Made by a program: the position numbers and the translations under genes. Below the pieces are notes generated by a model. The model was not told the origin of the DNA. It did not search any database and saw only the letters and a list, made by a program, of their open reading frames with translations. This document shows, piece by piece, positions 52,134-64,000 of a stretch of 64,000 nucleotides of DNA. This stretch comes from Hyperoodon ampullatus. Taxonomy: Eukaryota > Chordata > Mammalia > Artiodactyla > Ziphiidae. Numbering within the stretch: the first letter of the stretch is position 1; each line of letters opens with the position of its first letter. The stretch lies in contig CATKHW010000280.1 of the NCBI GenBank assembly GCA_949752795.1, positions 1-64,000 on the forward strand. Direction: 5' to 3'.

Positions 52134-53871
52134 GGAATGACCCTATCTACAACGACAACTGGATGTGGCATAAGGCTGGATACTTGGGACTGAGACGATT
52201 GGTGAGATTGGGTGAGCAAATGCAGACCCATTAAAGCCCAAATGCCTGGCACCCATTCCATGGGTCCCAACTCTCCAGGATGAAGGGAATATTACTACAG
52301 CTATAACATGTACGGTAAACCTAGAGAACGGACACACTGTGAATACGAAAGGTTTCTAAAACTCAACGAATAGTCCCTCTCCTGGTACTCGGGTTTGACT
52401 TTCCATCTGCTTTACTATCAACCTCCCAACTTGGAGAGACAGCCCCTTTAACCTCCTGGTTCGCACAGGTTGCCAATTTGGCAGAGGATGAAAGGGAAGA
52501 GGGAGAACCAATGAGAGAGTAGCTGTTAGGCATTTGGACGGGCACATATCACTGTAATTTCCCGGCAGGAAGAAGAATTAACCAAAGTCTCAGCCACCCA
52601 CCGGGAACCAGTATAGCTCCTGAACCAAAATTTTGGAATGCGGTCAGCTCACAAAAAACGAGTTGAAAAATGGAGCTCAGGGGCACAGCAATTCCCAAAC
52701 TGACCGAGTAATAAAGGACAACTATCGTCCAAAAATCTGTTGAGGGAAGGCAACGAGGCGGACGTGAAAGTGAGGCAGAATAGCAGGAAACAGATTTCAA
52801 GAGGTACGTTGGAATCGCCTTTAAAGCACAGGAAGAGGGGCACAACTTCGACAATGATGCACTTGGCCAAAAAGTGCGTATGCGTTTTCTCCTGAATATA
52901 TTCAGGAGAAAATGCATACGCCATTTTTCGCCAAGCAAGCAAGTGGGAAATGCAAATCTGCACTACAAAGAAGTATCACTTCCCACCGGTCAAAAGGGAC
53001 ATCCACAAAATGTGTAAAAACCAGAAAGGCAAGACAGGCCCTGTAGAACAGGGAGCCTTGTTATGCTGATGGGGGCGATGGAACTTGCCAACTGCCTCTC
53101 TGGAGGATTGCATTGTGTTCCCTAAAACAAATAAACAACAGAGCTACAGAGCCAAGGGCACTTCCAGTCTAGGGAATATACCTTGGGAAAACTGAAAATC
53201 GATAAGACGGAGCCATCCCAAAATTTAGTGCTGCACTGCTTACAAGGACCTCAACTTGGGTACACCTTAAATATCCCAGGAAATAGAAAAATGGTTCAAA
53301 AAATTGTGGTACTTACGTACGATGGAATATCCCTCAGCCATGAAATCAATGTCATAAGACCAGTAGCAGCAAAATGGGTGGATTCAGGTACGATGATTCT
53401 AAGTGAAATAAGTCACACAGAAAAAGAAACTTATCATAAGATATCACTTATGAAGATCCTGTAAACATGGCTACACTTGAACTGAGTTAGGAAAGAGAAC
53501 AGTGTCTCACATTTAGAAAACACACTTATGCCTGCTTAAGGGGGAAGGAGAGGTGGGGTGATGCATAAAACCAGAGTTTGATATAAGCACAGGTACCGTT
53601 CTAAAAACCAACTATGGAATAGACAAGACCTGCACCTTCCTCAGTGAAAGGGACTCAAAACCCCATATTTCCTGCAGAGGAATATATCTGACTAGTAAGA
53701 ATCTTAAAACCTATGTATTGATATGTCTCCGTAAGGGAATCAAGTGTGTCTAGACTGGCATAAACATGGCAGCGAGAATCAGCTTAAACCCACTATAAAA
53801 AGGAATTTCAAAAACAAAACAAAAAAACTGGGAAATTCTTTACAATTCCTTCAGGGTCTCTGATGAAACCT
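52134..53871 (+). repeat. Satellite monomer 31
   Basis: Palindrome 52862-52935 has four mismatches (aaaaagtgcg left; aaaatgcat, gccattttt and ttcgcc right). The right half carries gataagacggagccatcc near 53200. Copied as monomer 34. Confidence 0.95.
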
Positions 53872-55607
53872 GGAATGACCGTATGTACAATGACAGCTGG
53901 ATGTGGCATAATGCTGGACACTTGGGACTGAGAGGATTAGTGAGGTTGGGTGAGCAAATGCAGACCCTTTAATGCACAAATGCCTGGCACCCATTCCATG
54001 GGTCCCAACTCTCCAGGTTGAAGGGAATATTCCTACAGCTATAACATGTACGGGAAACCTAGAGAACGGACACACTGTGAATACGAAAGGTTTCTAAAAC
54101 TCAACGAATAGTCCCTCTCCTGGTGCTCCGGTTTGACTTTCCATCTGCTTTACTATCAACCTCCCAACTTGGAGAGACAGCCCCTTTAACCTCCTGGTTC
54201 GCACAGGTTGCCAATTTGGCAGAGGATGAAAGGGAAGAGGGAGAACCAATGAGAGAGTAGCTGTTAGGCATTTTCACGTGCACATATCACTGTAATTTCC
54301 CGTCAGGAAGAAGAATTAACCAAAGCCTCAGCCCCCCACCGGGAACCAGTATAGGTGCTGAACCAAAATTTTGGACTTGCGGTCAGCTCACAAAAAAAGA
54401 GTTGAAAAATGGAGCTCAGGTGCACAGCAGTTCCAAAACTGGCCGAGTAATAAAGGACAACTATCGTCCACAAATCTGTTTGGGGAAGGCAGCGAGGTGG
54501 ATTGAAAGCGAGGCAGAATTTCAGGAAACAGATTTCAAGAGGTACGTTGGAATCGCCTTTAAAGAACAGGAAGAGGGGCACAATTTCGACAATGATGCAC
54601 TTGGCCAAAAAGGGCGTATGCGTTTTCTCCTGAATATATTCAGGAGAAAACGCATACGCCCTTTTTGGCCAAGCAAGCAAGCGGGCAATGCAAATCTGCA
54701 CTACAAAGAAGTATCACTTCCCACCAGTCAAAAGGGACATCCACAAAATGTGTAAAAACCAGAAAGGCAAGACAGGCCCTGGAGAACAGGGAGCCTTGTC
54801 ATGCTGATGGGCGGGATGTAAATTGCCAACTGCCTCTCCGGAGGAGTGCATTGTGTTCCCTAAAACAAGTAAACAACAGAGCTACAGAGCCAAGGGCACT
54901 TCCAGTCTAGGGAATATACCTTGGAAAAACTGAAAATCAATAAGACAGAGCCACGCCAAATTTACGGCGGCACTGCTTAAAAGGACCTCAAGGTGGGTAC
55001 ACCTTAAATATCCCAGGAAATATAAAAATGGTTCAAAAAATTGTGGTACTTACGTACGATGGAATATCCCTCAGCCATGAAATCAATGGCATAAGACCAG
55101 TAGCAGCAAAATGGGTAGATTCAGGTACGATGATTCTAAGTGAAATAAGTCACAGAGAAAAAGAAACTTATCATAAGATATCACTTATGAAGATCCTGTA
55201 AACATGGCTACACTTGAACTGAGTTAGGAAAGAGAACAGTGTCTCACATTTAGAAAACACTCTTATTCCTGCTTAATGGGGAAGGAGAGGTGGGGTGATG
55301 CATAAAACAAGAGTTTGATATAAGCACAGGTACTGTTCCAAAAACCAACTATGGAATAGACAAGACCTACACCTTCTTCAGTGAAAGGGACTCAAAACCC
55401 CATATTTCCCGCAGAGGAATATATCTGACTAGTAAGAATCTTAAAACCTATGTATTGATATGTCTCCATAAGGGAATCAAGTGTGTCTAGACTGGCATAA
55501 ACATGGCAGCGACAATCAGCTCAAACCCACTATAAAAGGAATTTCGAAAAGAAAACAAAAAAACTGGGAAATTCTTTACAATTCCTTCAGGGTCTCTGAT
55601 GAAACCT
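53872..55607 (+). repeat. Satellite monomer 32, duplication junction
   Basis: Palindrome 54600-54673 is perfect. Left of 54804 it matches monomer 35. Right of 54822 it matches monomer 29. The crossover lies in the shared 17 bases between. Length 1,736 bp. Confidence 0.95.
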
Positions 55608-57345
55608 GGAATGACCCTATCTATAACGACAGCTGGATGTGGCATAAGGCTGGACACTTGGGACTGAGAGGATTGGTGAGATTGGGTGAGCAAATGCAGA
55701 CCCTTCAAAGCAAAAATGCCTGGCACCCATTCCATGGGTCCCAACTCTCCAGGTTGAAGGGAATATTACTGCAGCTATAACATGTTCGGGAAACGTACAG
55801 AACGAACACATTCTGAATAAGATAGGTTTATAAAACTCAATGAATAGTCCCGCTCCTGGTGCTCCGGTTTGACTTTCCATCTGATTTACTATCAACCTCG
55901 CAAATTGGAGAGACAGACCCTTTAACCTCCTGGTTCGCACAGGTTGCCAATTGGGCAGAGGAGGAAAGGGAAGAAGGAGAACCAATGAGAGAGTAGCTGT
56001 TAGGCATTTGGACGGGCACATATCATTCTAATTTCCCGGCAGGAAGAAGAATTAACCAAAGTCTCAGCGCCCCACTGGGAACCAGCATAGGTCCTGAACC
56101 AAAATTTTGGACTCCCGGTCAGCCACAAAAAACGAGTTGAAAAATGGAGCTCAAGGGCACAGCAATTCACAAACTGAAAGAGTAATAAAGGACAACTATC
56201 GTCCAAAAATCTGTTAAGGGAAGGCAACGAGGCGGACTTGAAAGCGAGGCAGAATAGCAGGAAACAGATTTCAAGAGGTACGTTGGAATCGCCTTTAAAG
56301 CACAGGAAGAGGGACACAACTTCGACAATGATGCACTTGGCCAAAAAGGGCGTATGCGTTTTCTCCTGAATATATTCAGGAGAAAACGCATACGCCCTTT
56401 TTGGCCAAGCAAGCAAGCGGGCAATGCAAATCTGCACTACAAAGAAATATCACTTCCCACCGGTCAAAAGGGACATCCACAAAATGTGTAAAAACCAGAA
56501 AGGCAAGACAGGCCCTGGAGAACAGGGAGCCTTGTTATGCTGATGGGCGGGATGTAAATTGCCAACTGCCTCTCTGGAGGAGTGCATTGTGTTCCCTAAA
56601 ACAAGTAAACAACAGAGCTACAGAGCCAAGGGCACTTCCAGTCTAGGGAATATACCTTGGGAAAACGGAAAATCAATAAGACAGAGCCACCCCAAATTTT
56701 AGGGCTGCACTGCTTCCAATGACCTCAACATGGGTACACCTTAAGTATCCAAGGAAATATAAAAATGGTTCCAAAAATTGTGGTACTTACTTACGAGGGA
56801 ATATCCCTCAGCCATGAAATCAATGTCATACGACCAGTAGCAGCAAAATGCGTGGATTCAGGTACGATGATTCTAAGTGAAATAAGTCACACAGAAAAAG
56901 AAACTTATCATAAGATATCACTTATGAAGATCCTGTAAACATGGCTACACTTGAACTGAGTTAGGAAAGAGAACAGTGTCTCACATTTAGAAAAAAACCT
57001 TATGCCTGCTTAAGGGGGAAGGAGAGGTGGGGTGATGCATAAAACCAGAGTTTGATATAAGCACAGGTACCACTCCAAAAACCAACTATGGAATAGACAA
57101 GACCTACACCTTCCTCAGTGAAAGGGACTCAAAACCCCATATTTCCCGCAGAGGAATATATCTGACTAGTAAGAATCTTAAAGCCTATGTATTGATATAT
57201 CTCCGTAAGGGAATCAAGTGTGTCTAGACTGGCATAAACATGGCAGCGAGAATCAGCTCAAACCCACTATAAAAAGGAATTTCAAAAACAAAACAAAAAA
57301 ACTGGGAAATTCTTTACAATTCCTTCAGGGTCTCTGATGAAACCT
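55608..57345 (+). repeat. Satellite monomer 33
   Basis: A copy of monomer 30. Palindrome 56336-56409 is perfect. The main difference from monomer 30 is a cluster at about 56110-56124 (ggactcccggtcagccac), which also removes one base. Confidence 0.95.
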
Positions 57346-59083
57346 GGAATGACCCTATCTACAACGACAACTGGATGTGGCATAAGGCTGGATACTTGGG
57401 ACTGAGACGATTGGTGAGATTGGGTGAGCAAATGCAGACCCATTAAAGCCCAAATGCCTGGCACCCATTCCATGGGTCCCAACTCTCCAGGATGAAGGGA
57501 ATATTACTACAGCTATAACATGTACGGTAAACCTAGAGAACGGACACACTGTGAATACGAAAGGTTTCTAAAACTCAACGAATAGTCCCTCTCCTGGTAC
57601 TCGGGTTTGACTTTCCATCTGCTTTACTATCAACCTCCCAACTTGGAGAGACAGCCCCTTTAACCTCCTGGTTCGCACAGGTTGCCAATTTGGCAGAGGA
57701 TGAAAGGGAAGAGGGAGAACCAATGAGAGAGTAGCTGTTAGGCATTTGGACGGGCACATATCACTGTAATTTCCCGGCAGGAAGAAGAATTAACCAAAGT
57801 CTCAGCCACCCACCGGGAACCAGTATAGCTCCTGAACCAAAATTTTGGAATGCGGTCAGCTCACAAAAAACGAGTTGAAAAATGGAGCTCAGGGGCACAG
57901 CAATTCCCAAACTGACCGAGTAATAAAGGACAACTATCGTCCAAAAATCTGTTGAGGGAAGGCAACGAGGCGGACGTGAAAGTGAGGCAGAATAGCAGGA
58001 AACAGATTTCAAGAGGTACGTTGGAATCGCCTTTAAAGCACAGGAAGAGGGGCACAACTTCGACAATGATGCACTTGGCCAAAAAGTGCGTATGCGTTTT
58101 CTCCTGAATATATTCAGGAGAAAATGCATACGCCATTTTTCGCCAAGCAAGCAAGTGGGAAATGCAAATCTGCACTACAAAGAAGTATCACTTCCCACCG
58201 GTCAAAAGGGACATCCACAAAATGTGTAAAAACCAGAAAGGCAAGACAGGCCCTGTAGAACAGGGAGCCTTGTTATGCTGATGGGGGCGATGGAACTTGC
58301 CAACTGCCTCTCTGGAGGATTGCATTGTGTTCCCTAAAACAAATAAACAACAGAGCTACAGAGCCAAGGGCACTTCCAGTCTAGGGAATATACCTTGGGA
58401 AAACTGAAAATCGATAAGACGGAGCCATCCCAAAATTTAGTGCTGCACTGCTTACAAGGACCTCAACTTGGGTACACCTTAAATATCCCAGGAAATAGAA
58501 AAATGGTTCAAAAAATTGTGGTACTTACGTACGATGGAATATCCCTCAGCCATGAAATCAATGTCATAAGACCAGTAGCAGCAAAATGGGTGGATTCAGG
58601 TACGATGATTCTAAGTGAAATAAGTCACACAGAAAAAGAAACTTATCATAAGATATCACTTATGAAGATCCTGTAAACATGGCTACACTTGAACTGAGTT
58701 AGGAAAGAGAACAGTGTCTCACATTTAGAAAACACACTTATGCCTGCTTAAGGGGGAAGGAGAGGTGGGGTGATGCATAAAACCAGAGTTTGATATAAGC
58801 ACAGGTACCGTTCTAAAAACCAACTATGGAATAGACAAGACCTGCACCTTCCTCAGTGAAAGGGACTCAAAACCCCATATTTCCTGCAGAGGAATATATC
58901 TGACTAGTAAGAATCTTAAAACCTATGTATTGATATGTCTCCGTAAGGGAATCAAGTGTGTCTAGACTGGCATAAACATGGCAGCGAGAATCAGCTTAAA
59001 CCCACTATAAAAAGGAATTTCAAAAACAAAACAAAAAAACTGGGAAATTCTTTACAATTCCTTCAGGGTCTCTGATGAAACCT
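57346..59083 (+). repeat. Satellite monomer 34
   Basis: A copy of monomer 31, with the same four-mismatch palindrome at 58074-58147. I saw no difference from monomer 31 in a by-eye comparison. Confidence 0.95.
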
Positions 59084-60821
59084 GGAATGACCGTATGTAC
59101 AATGACAGCTGGATGTGGCATAATGCTGGACACTTGGGACTGAGAGGATTAGTGAGGTTGGGTGAGCAAATGCAGACCCTTTAATGCACAAATGCCTGGC
59201 ACCCATTCCATGGGTCCCAACTCTCCAGGTTGAAGGGAATATTCCTACAGCTATAACATGTACGGGAAACCTAGAGAACGGACACACTGTGAATACGAAA
59301 GGTTTCTAAAACTCAACGAATAGTCCCTCTCCTGGTGCTCCGGTTTGACTTTCCATCTGCTTTACTATCAACCTCCCAACTTGGAGAGACAGCCCCTTTA
59401 ACCTCCTGGTTCGCACAGGTTGCCAATTTGGCAGAGGATGAAAGGGAAGAGGGAGAACCAATGAGAGAGTAGCTGTTAGGCATTTTCACGTGCACATATC
59501 ACTGTAATTTCCCGTCAGGAAGAAGAATTAACCAAAGCCTCAGCCCCCCACCGGGAACCAGTATAGGTGCTGAACCAAAATTTTGGACTTGCGGTCAGCT
59601 CACAAAAAAAGAGTTGAAAAATGGAGCTCAGGTGCACAGCAGTTCCAAAACTGGCCGAGTAATAAAGGACAACTATCGTCCACAAATCTGTTTGGGGAAG
59701 GCAGCGAGGTGGATTGAAAGCGAGGCAGAATTTCAGGAAACAGATTTCAAGAGGTACGTTGGAATCGCCTTTAAAGAACAGGAAGAGGGGCACAATTTCG
59801 ACAATGATGCACTTGGCCAAAAAGGGCGTATGCGTTTTCTCCTGAATATATTCAGGAGAAAACGCATACGCCCTTTTTGGCCAAGCAAGCAAGCGGGCAA
59901 TGCAAATCTGCACTACAAAGAAGTATCACTTCCCACCAGTCAAAAGGGACATCCACAAAATGTGTAAAAACCAGAAAGGAAAGACAGGCCCTGGAGAACA
60001 GGGAGCCTTGTCATGCTGATGGGCGGGATGTAACTAGCCAACTGCATCTCTGGAGGAGTGCATTGTGTTCCCTAAAACAAATAAACAACAGAGCTACAGA
60101 GCCAAGGGCACTTCCAGTCTAGGGAATATACCTTGGGAAAACTGAAAATCGATAAGACGGAGCCATCCCAAAATTTAGTGCTGCACTGCTTACAAGGACC
60201 TCAACTTGGGTACACCTTAAATATCCCAGGAAATAGAAAAATGGTTCAAAAAATTGTGGTACCTACGTACGATGGAATATCCCTCAGCCATGAAATCAAT
60301 GTCATAAGACCAGTAGCAGCAAAATGGGTGGATTCAGGTACGATGATTCTAAGTGAAATAAGTCACAGAGAAAAAGAAACTTATCATAAGATATCACTTA
60401 TGAAGATCCTGTAAACATGGCTACACTTGAACTGAGTTAGGAAAGAGAACAGTGTCTCACATTTAGAAAACACTCTTATGCCTGCTTAAGGGGGAAGGAG
60501 AGGTGGGGTGATGCATAAAACCAGAGTTTGATATAAGCACAGGTACCGTTCCAAAAACCAACTATGGAATAGACAAGACCTACACCTTCCTCAGTGAAAG
60601 GGACTCAAAACCCCATATTTCCCGCAGAGGAATATATCTTACTAGTAAGAATCTTAAAACCTATGTATTGATATGTCTCCGTAAGGGAATCAAGTGTGTG
60701 AAGACTGGCATAAACATGGCAGCGAGAATCACCTCAAACCCACTATAAAAAGGAATTTCAAAAACAAAACAAAAAAACTGGGAAATTCTTTACAATTCCT
60801 TCAGGGTCTCTGATGAAACCT
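59084..60821 (+). repeat. Satellite monomer 35
   Basis: The left half copies monomer 32. Palindrome 59812-59885 is perfect. Right of about 60034 it has taactagccaactgcatc and the gataagacggagccatcc type of monomers 31 and 34. This is presumably the original sequence that followed the duplicated block. Confidence 0.95.
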
Positions 60822-62559
60822 GGAATGACCCTATGTACAACGACAGCTGGATGTGGCATAAGCCTGGACACTTGTGACTTAGAGGATTGGTGAGATTGTG
60901 TGAGCAAATGCAGACCCTTTAAAGCACAAATGCCTGGCACCCATTCCATAGGTCCCAACTCTCCAGGTTAAAGGGAATATTAGTACAGCTATAACATGTA
61001 CGGGAAACCTAGGGAACGGACACACTGTGAATACGAAAGGTTTCTAAAACTCAACGAATAGTCCCTCTCCTGGTGCTCCGGTTTGACTTTCCATCTGCTT
61101 TACTATCAACCTCCCAACTTGGAGAGACAGCCCCTTTAACCTCCTGGTTCGCACAGGTTGCCAATTTGGCAGAGGATGAAAGGGAAGAGGGAGAACCAAT
61201 GAGAGAGTAGCTGTTAGGCATTTGGACGGGCACATATCACTCTAATTTCCTGGCAGGAAGAAGAATTAACCAAAGTCTCAGCCACCCACCGGGAACAAGT
61301 ATAGTTCCTGAACCAAAATTTTGGAATGCGGTCAGCTCACAAAAAACGAGTTGAAAAATGGAGCTCAGGGGCACAGCAATTCCAAAGCTGGCCGAGTAAT
61401 AAAGGACAACTATCGTCCAAAAATCTGTTGAGGGAAGGCAACGAGGAGGACTTGAAATCGAGGCAGAATAGCAGGAAACAGATTTCAAGAGGTACGTTGG
61501 AATCGCCTTTAAAGCACAGGCAGAGGGTCACAACTTCGACAATGATGCACTTGGCCAAAAAGTGCGTATGCGTTTTCTCCTGAATATATTCAGGAGAAAA
61601 TGCATACGCCCTTTTTGGCCAAGCAAGCAAGCGGGCAATGCAAATCTGCACTACAAAGAAGTATCACTTCCCACCGGTCAAAAGGGACATCCACAAAATG
61701 TGTAAAAACCAGAGAGGCAAGACAGGCCCTGGAGAACAGGGAGCCTTGTTATGCTGATGGGGGGGATGTAACTTGCCAACTGCCTCTCTGGAGGAGTGCA
61801 TTGTGTTCCCTAAAACAAGTAAACAACAGAGCTACAGAGCCAAGGGCACTTCCAGTCTAGGGAATATACCTTGGGAAAACTGAAAATCAGTAAGCCAGAG
61901 CCACCCCAAAATTTAGGGCTGCACTGCTTACAAGGACCTCAACTTGGGTACATCTTAAATATCCCAGGAAATATAAAAATGGTTCAAAAAATTGTGGTAC
62001 TTACGTACGATGGAATATCCCTCAGCCATGAAATCAATGTCATAAGACCAGTAGCAGCAAAATGGGTGGATTCAGGTACGATGATTCTAAGTGAAATAAG
62101 TCACACAGAAAAAGAAACTTATATTAAGATATCACTTATGAAGATCCTGTAAACATGGCTACACTTGAACTGAGTTAGGAAAGAGAACAGTGTCTCACAT
62201 TTAGAAAACACACTTATGCCTGCTTATGGGGGAAGGAGAGGTGGGGTGATGCATAAATCCAGAGTTTGATATAAGCACAGGTACCGTTCTAAAAACAAAC
62301 TAAGGAATAGACAAGACCTACAACTTCCTCAGTGAAAGGGACTCAAAACCCCATATTTCCCGCAGAGGAATATATCTGACTAGTATGAATCTTAAAACCT
62401 ATGTATTGATATGTCTCCGTAAGGGAATCAAGTGTGTCTAGACTGGCATAAACATGGCAGCGAGAATCAGCTCAAACCCACTATAAAAAGGAATTTCAAA
62501 AACAGAACAAAAAAACTGGGAAATTCTTTACAATTCCTTCAGGGTCTCTTATGAAACCT
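60822..62559 (+). repeat. Satellite monomer 36
   Basis: Palindrome 61550-61623 has aaaaagtgcg on the left, as in monomers 31 and 34, and aaaatgcat on the right. Private changes include gataggtccc-type variation near 60950 and gcttatgggggaagg near 62222. Confidence 0.95.
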
Positions 62560-64000
62560 GGAATGACCCTATGTACAACGACAGCTGGATGTGGCATAAG
62601 GCTGGACACTTGGGACTGAGAGGATTGGTGAGGTTGGGTGAGCCAATGCAGAACCTTTAAAGCACAAATGCCTGGCACCCATTCCATGGGTCCCAACTCT
62701 CCAGGTTGAAGGGAATATTACTACAGCTATAACATGTATGGGAAACCTAGAGAACGGACACACTGTGAATACGAAAGGTTTCTAAAACTCAACGAATAGT
62801 CCCTCTCCTGCTGCTCGGGTTTGACTTTCCATCTGCTTTACTATCAACCTGCCAACTTGGAGAGACAGCCCCTTTAACCTCCTGGTTCGCACAGGTTGCC
62901 AATTTGGCAGACGATGAAAGGGAAGAGGGAGAACCAATGAGAGAGTAGCTGTTAGGCATTTGGACGGGCACATATCACTGTAATTTCCCGGCAGGAAGAA
63001 GAATTAACCAATGTCTCAGCCACCCACCGGGAACCAGTATAGGTCCTGAACCAAAATTTTGGACTTGCGGTCAGCTCACCAAAAACGAGTTGAAAAATGG
63101 AGCTCAGGGGCACAGCAATTCACAAACTGGCCGAGTAATAAAGGACAACTATCGTCCAAAAATCTGTTGAGGGAAGGCAACGAGGCGGACTTGAAAACGA
63201 GGCAGAATAGCAGGAAACAGATTTCAAGAGGTACGTTGGAATCGCCTTTAAAGCACAGGAAGAGGGGCACAACTTCGACAATGATGCACTTGGCCAAAAA
63301 GGGCGTTTGTGTTTTCTCCTGAATATATTCAGGAGAAAACGCATACACCCTTTTTGGCCAAGCAAGCAAGCGGGCAATGCAAATCTGCACTACAAAGAAG
63401 TATCACTTCCCACCGGTCAAAAGGGACATCCACAAAATGTGTAAAATCATGAAAGGGAAGACAGGCCCTGGAGAACAGGGAGCCTTGTTATGCTGATGGG
63501 CGGGATGTAAATTGCCAACTGCCTCTCTGGAGGAGTGCATTGTGTTCCCTAAAACAAGTAAAGAACACAGCTACAGAGCCAAGGGCACTTCCAGTCTAGG
63601 GAATATACCTTGGGAAAACTGAAAATCAATAAGACAGAGCCACCCCAAAATTTAGGGCTGCACTGCTTACAAGGACCTCAACTTGGGTACACCTTAAATA
63701 TCCCAGGGAATATAAAAATGGTTCAAAAAATTGTGGTACATACGTACGATGGAATATCCCAAAGCCATGAAGTCAATGTCATAAGACCAGTAGCAGCAAA
63801 ATGGGTAGATTCAGGTACGATGATTCTAAGTGAAATAAGTCACAGGGAAAAAGAAACTTATCATAAGATATCACTTATGAAGATCCTGTAAACATGGCTA
63901 CACTAGAACTGAGTTAGGAAAGAGAACAGTGTCTCACATTTAGAAAACACTCTTATGCCTGCTTAAGGGGGAAGGAGAGGTGGGGTGATGCATAAAACCA
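62560..64000 (+). repeat. Satellite monomer 37, cut by the window end
   Basis: Only 1,441 bp are inside the window, ending in the L1 3' UTR relic. Palindrome 63289-63362 has gcgtttgtgtttt on the left and catacaccc on the right, including CpG changes on both arms at non-paired positions. Confidence 0.95.

Larger units (their letters stand above)
49600..54812 (+). repeat. Young 5.21-kb tandem duplication, unit 1
   Basis: It runs from the right part of copy 29 to the left part of copy 32. Only a handful of differences from unit 2 were seen by eye: 50147, a cluster at 50897-50912, 51971, and one near 54767. It includes many otherwise private variants, such as ttacggcggc, gaacacattctg and the four-mismatch palindrome. 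Confidence 0.92.
54813..60024 (+). repeat. Young 5.21-kb tandem duplication, unit 2
   Basis: It directly adjoins unit 1. The offset is 5,213 bp, falling to 5,212 bp after a one-base loss near 56120. The sequence that follows (taactagcc, gataagacggagcc) is what would be expected after the original single unit. Confidence 0.92.
1..64000 (+). repeat. Tandem satellite array, ~1,739-bp monomer, 37 copies, L1-derived (probable common cetacean satellite)
   Basis: The same sequence recurs end to end through the whole window. Using the start of the central palindrome as a ruler (730, 2467, 4206, 5945, 7673 ... 63289), the 36 spacings are 1,736-1,739 bp, except for two of 1,728 bp. All copies share one orientation and no other DNA intervenes. 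About half of the monomer or more aligns, from memory, with the 3' end of a Laurasiatherian L1. A satellite of this length built from L1 has been described in cetaceans, with about 1.7-1.76 kb repeats in most whales and about 1.58 kb in dolphins. Family and host are therefore inferred with fair confidence, and the array itself is certain. Arrays of this kind are expected in constitutive heterochromatin. Whether this one lies at a centromere cannot be told from the sequence. Confidence 0.97.

Noticed and set aside
500..63891. About 60-145-codon open frames recurring in every copy on both strands (for example 500-763, 2788-3069, 2254-2718)
   Set aside because: They recur with the monomer period, overlap each other on both strands, begin at arbitrary positions and vary by frameshifts and stops between copies. 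The + strand ones at the right are the dead L1 ORF2 end. The mirrored frames over the palindrome exist because the sequence is symmetrical.
1..64000. An inverted monomer or an inserted transposon within the array
   Set aside because: All 37 palindromes and their flanks are in the same orientation, and spacing never exceeds 1,739 bp, so no insertion larger than a few bases is present.
1..64000. A new gene system such as a defence or biosynthetic locus
   Set aside because: There is no non-repetitive sequence in the window to encode one. Everything is explained as satellite monomers.

Overview
The window holds one thing: a continuous head-to-tail array of a satellite DNA monomer of about 1,739 bp. 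I count 36 complete monomers and one truncated monomer (37 copies of the same central palindrome), all on the same strand. There are no inversions, no foreign insertions and no unique sequence. Monomer lengths are 1,736-1,739 bp, apart from two of 1,728 bp. No protein-coding gene, RNA gene, CRISPR array or bacterial feature is supported. The open frames recur once per monomer because the monomer itself is open in places.

Organism. The right-hand half of each monomer is a decayed 3' end of a mammalian LINE-1 (L1): the ORF2 C-terminus, the ORF2 stop codon, the 3' UTR and an A-rich tail. It is of the kind found in whales, ruminants and other Laurasiatheria. An L1-derived satellite with a repeat of about 1.74 kb fits what I recall of the 'common cetacean satellite' (about 1.7-1.76 kb in baleen whales and most toothed whales, about 1.58 kb in dolphins). 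I therefore infer a whale outside the dolphin family, from constitutive heterochromatin. This rests on memory of the family, not on a database search.

Monomer layout (coordinates in monomer 2, 1738-3476). 1738 to about 2300 is a segment I do not recognise. About 2302-2466 is the upstream part of the L1 ORF2 relic. 2467-2540 is a 74-bp perfect palindrome that interrupts the relic. About 2549-3069 is the ORF2 C-terminal relic, 3070-3412 the 3' UTR relic, and 3413-3432 the A-rich tail.

Array layout. Copies 1-18 (1 to about 30.6 kb) are a mixed group. They include a displaced 5,206-bp three-monomer duplication (4.2-8.6 kb against 9.4-13.8 kb), marked by a shared 8-bp deletion in the palindrome centre, and a two-monomer (3,476-bp) periodicity at 23.4-30 kb. 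From about 30.6 to 45.64 kb (the right part of copy 18 to the left part of copy 27) lies a distinct subfamily with its own linked variants and a four-monomer (6,954-bp) repeat. It ends abruptly inside copy 27. Copies 27-37 form a third group, dominated by a very young 5.21-kb three-monomer tandem duplication (copies 30-32 and 33-35). Its crossover can be placed within a 17-bp interval near 54.81 kb.

There are no genes to work together here. The biology in view is satellite formation from a retrotransposon, homogenisation by unequal exchange and conversion-like patching, CpG decay, and instability of a long palindrome.
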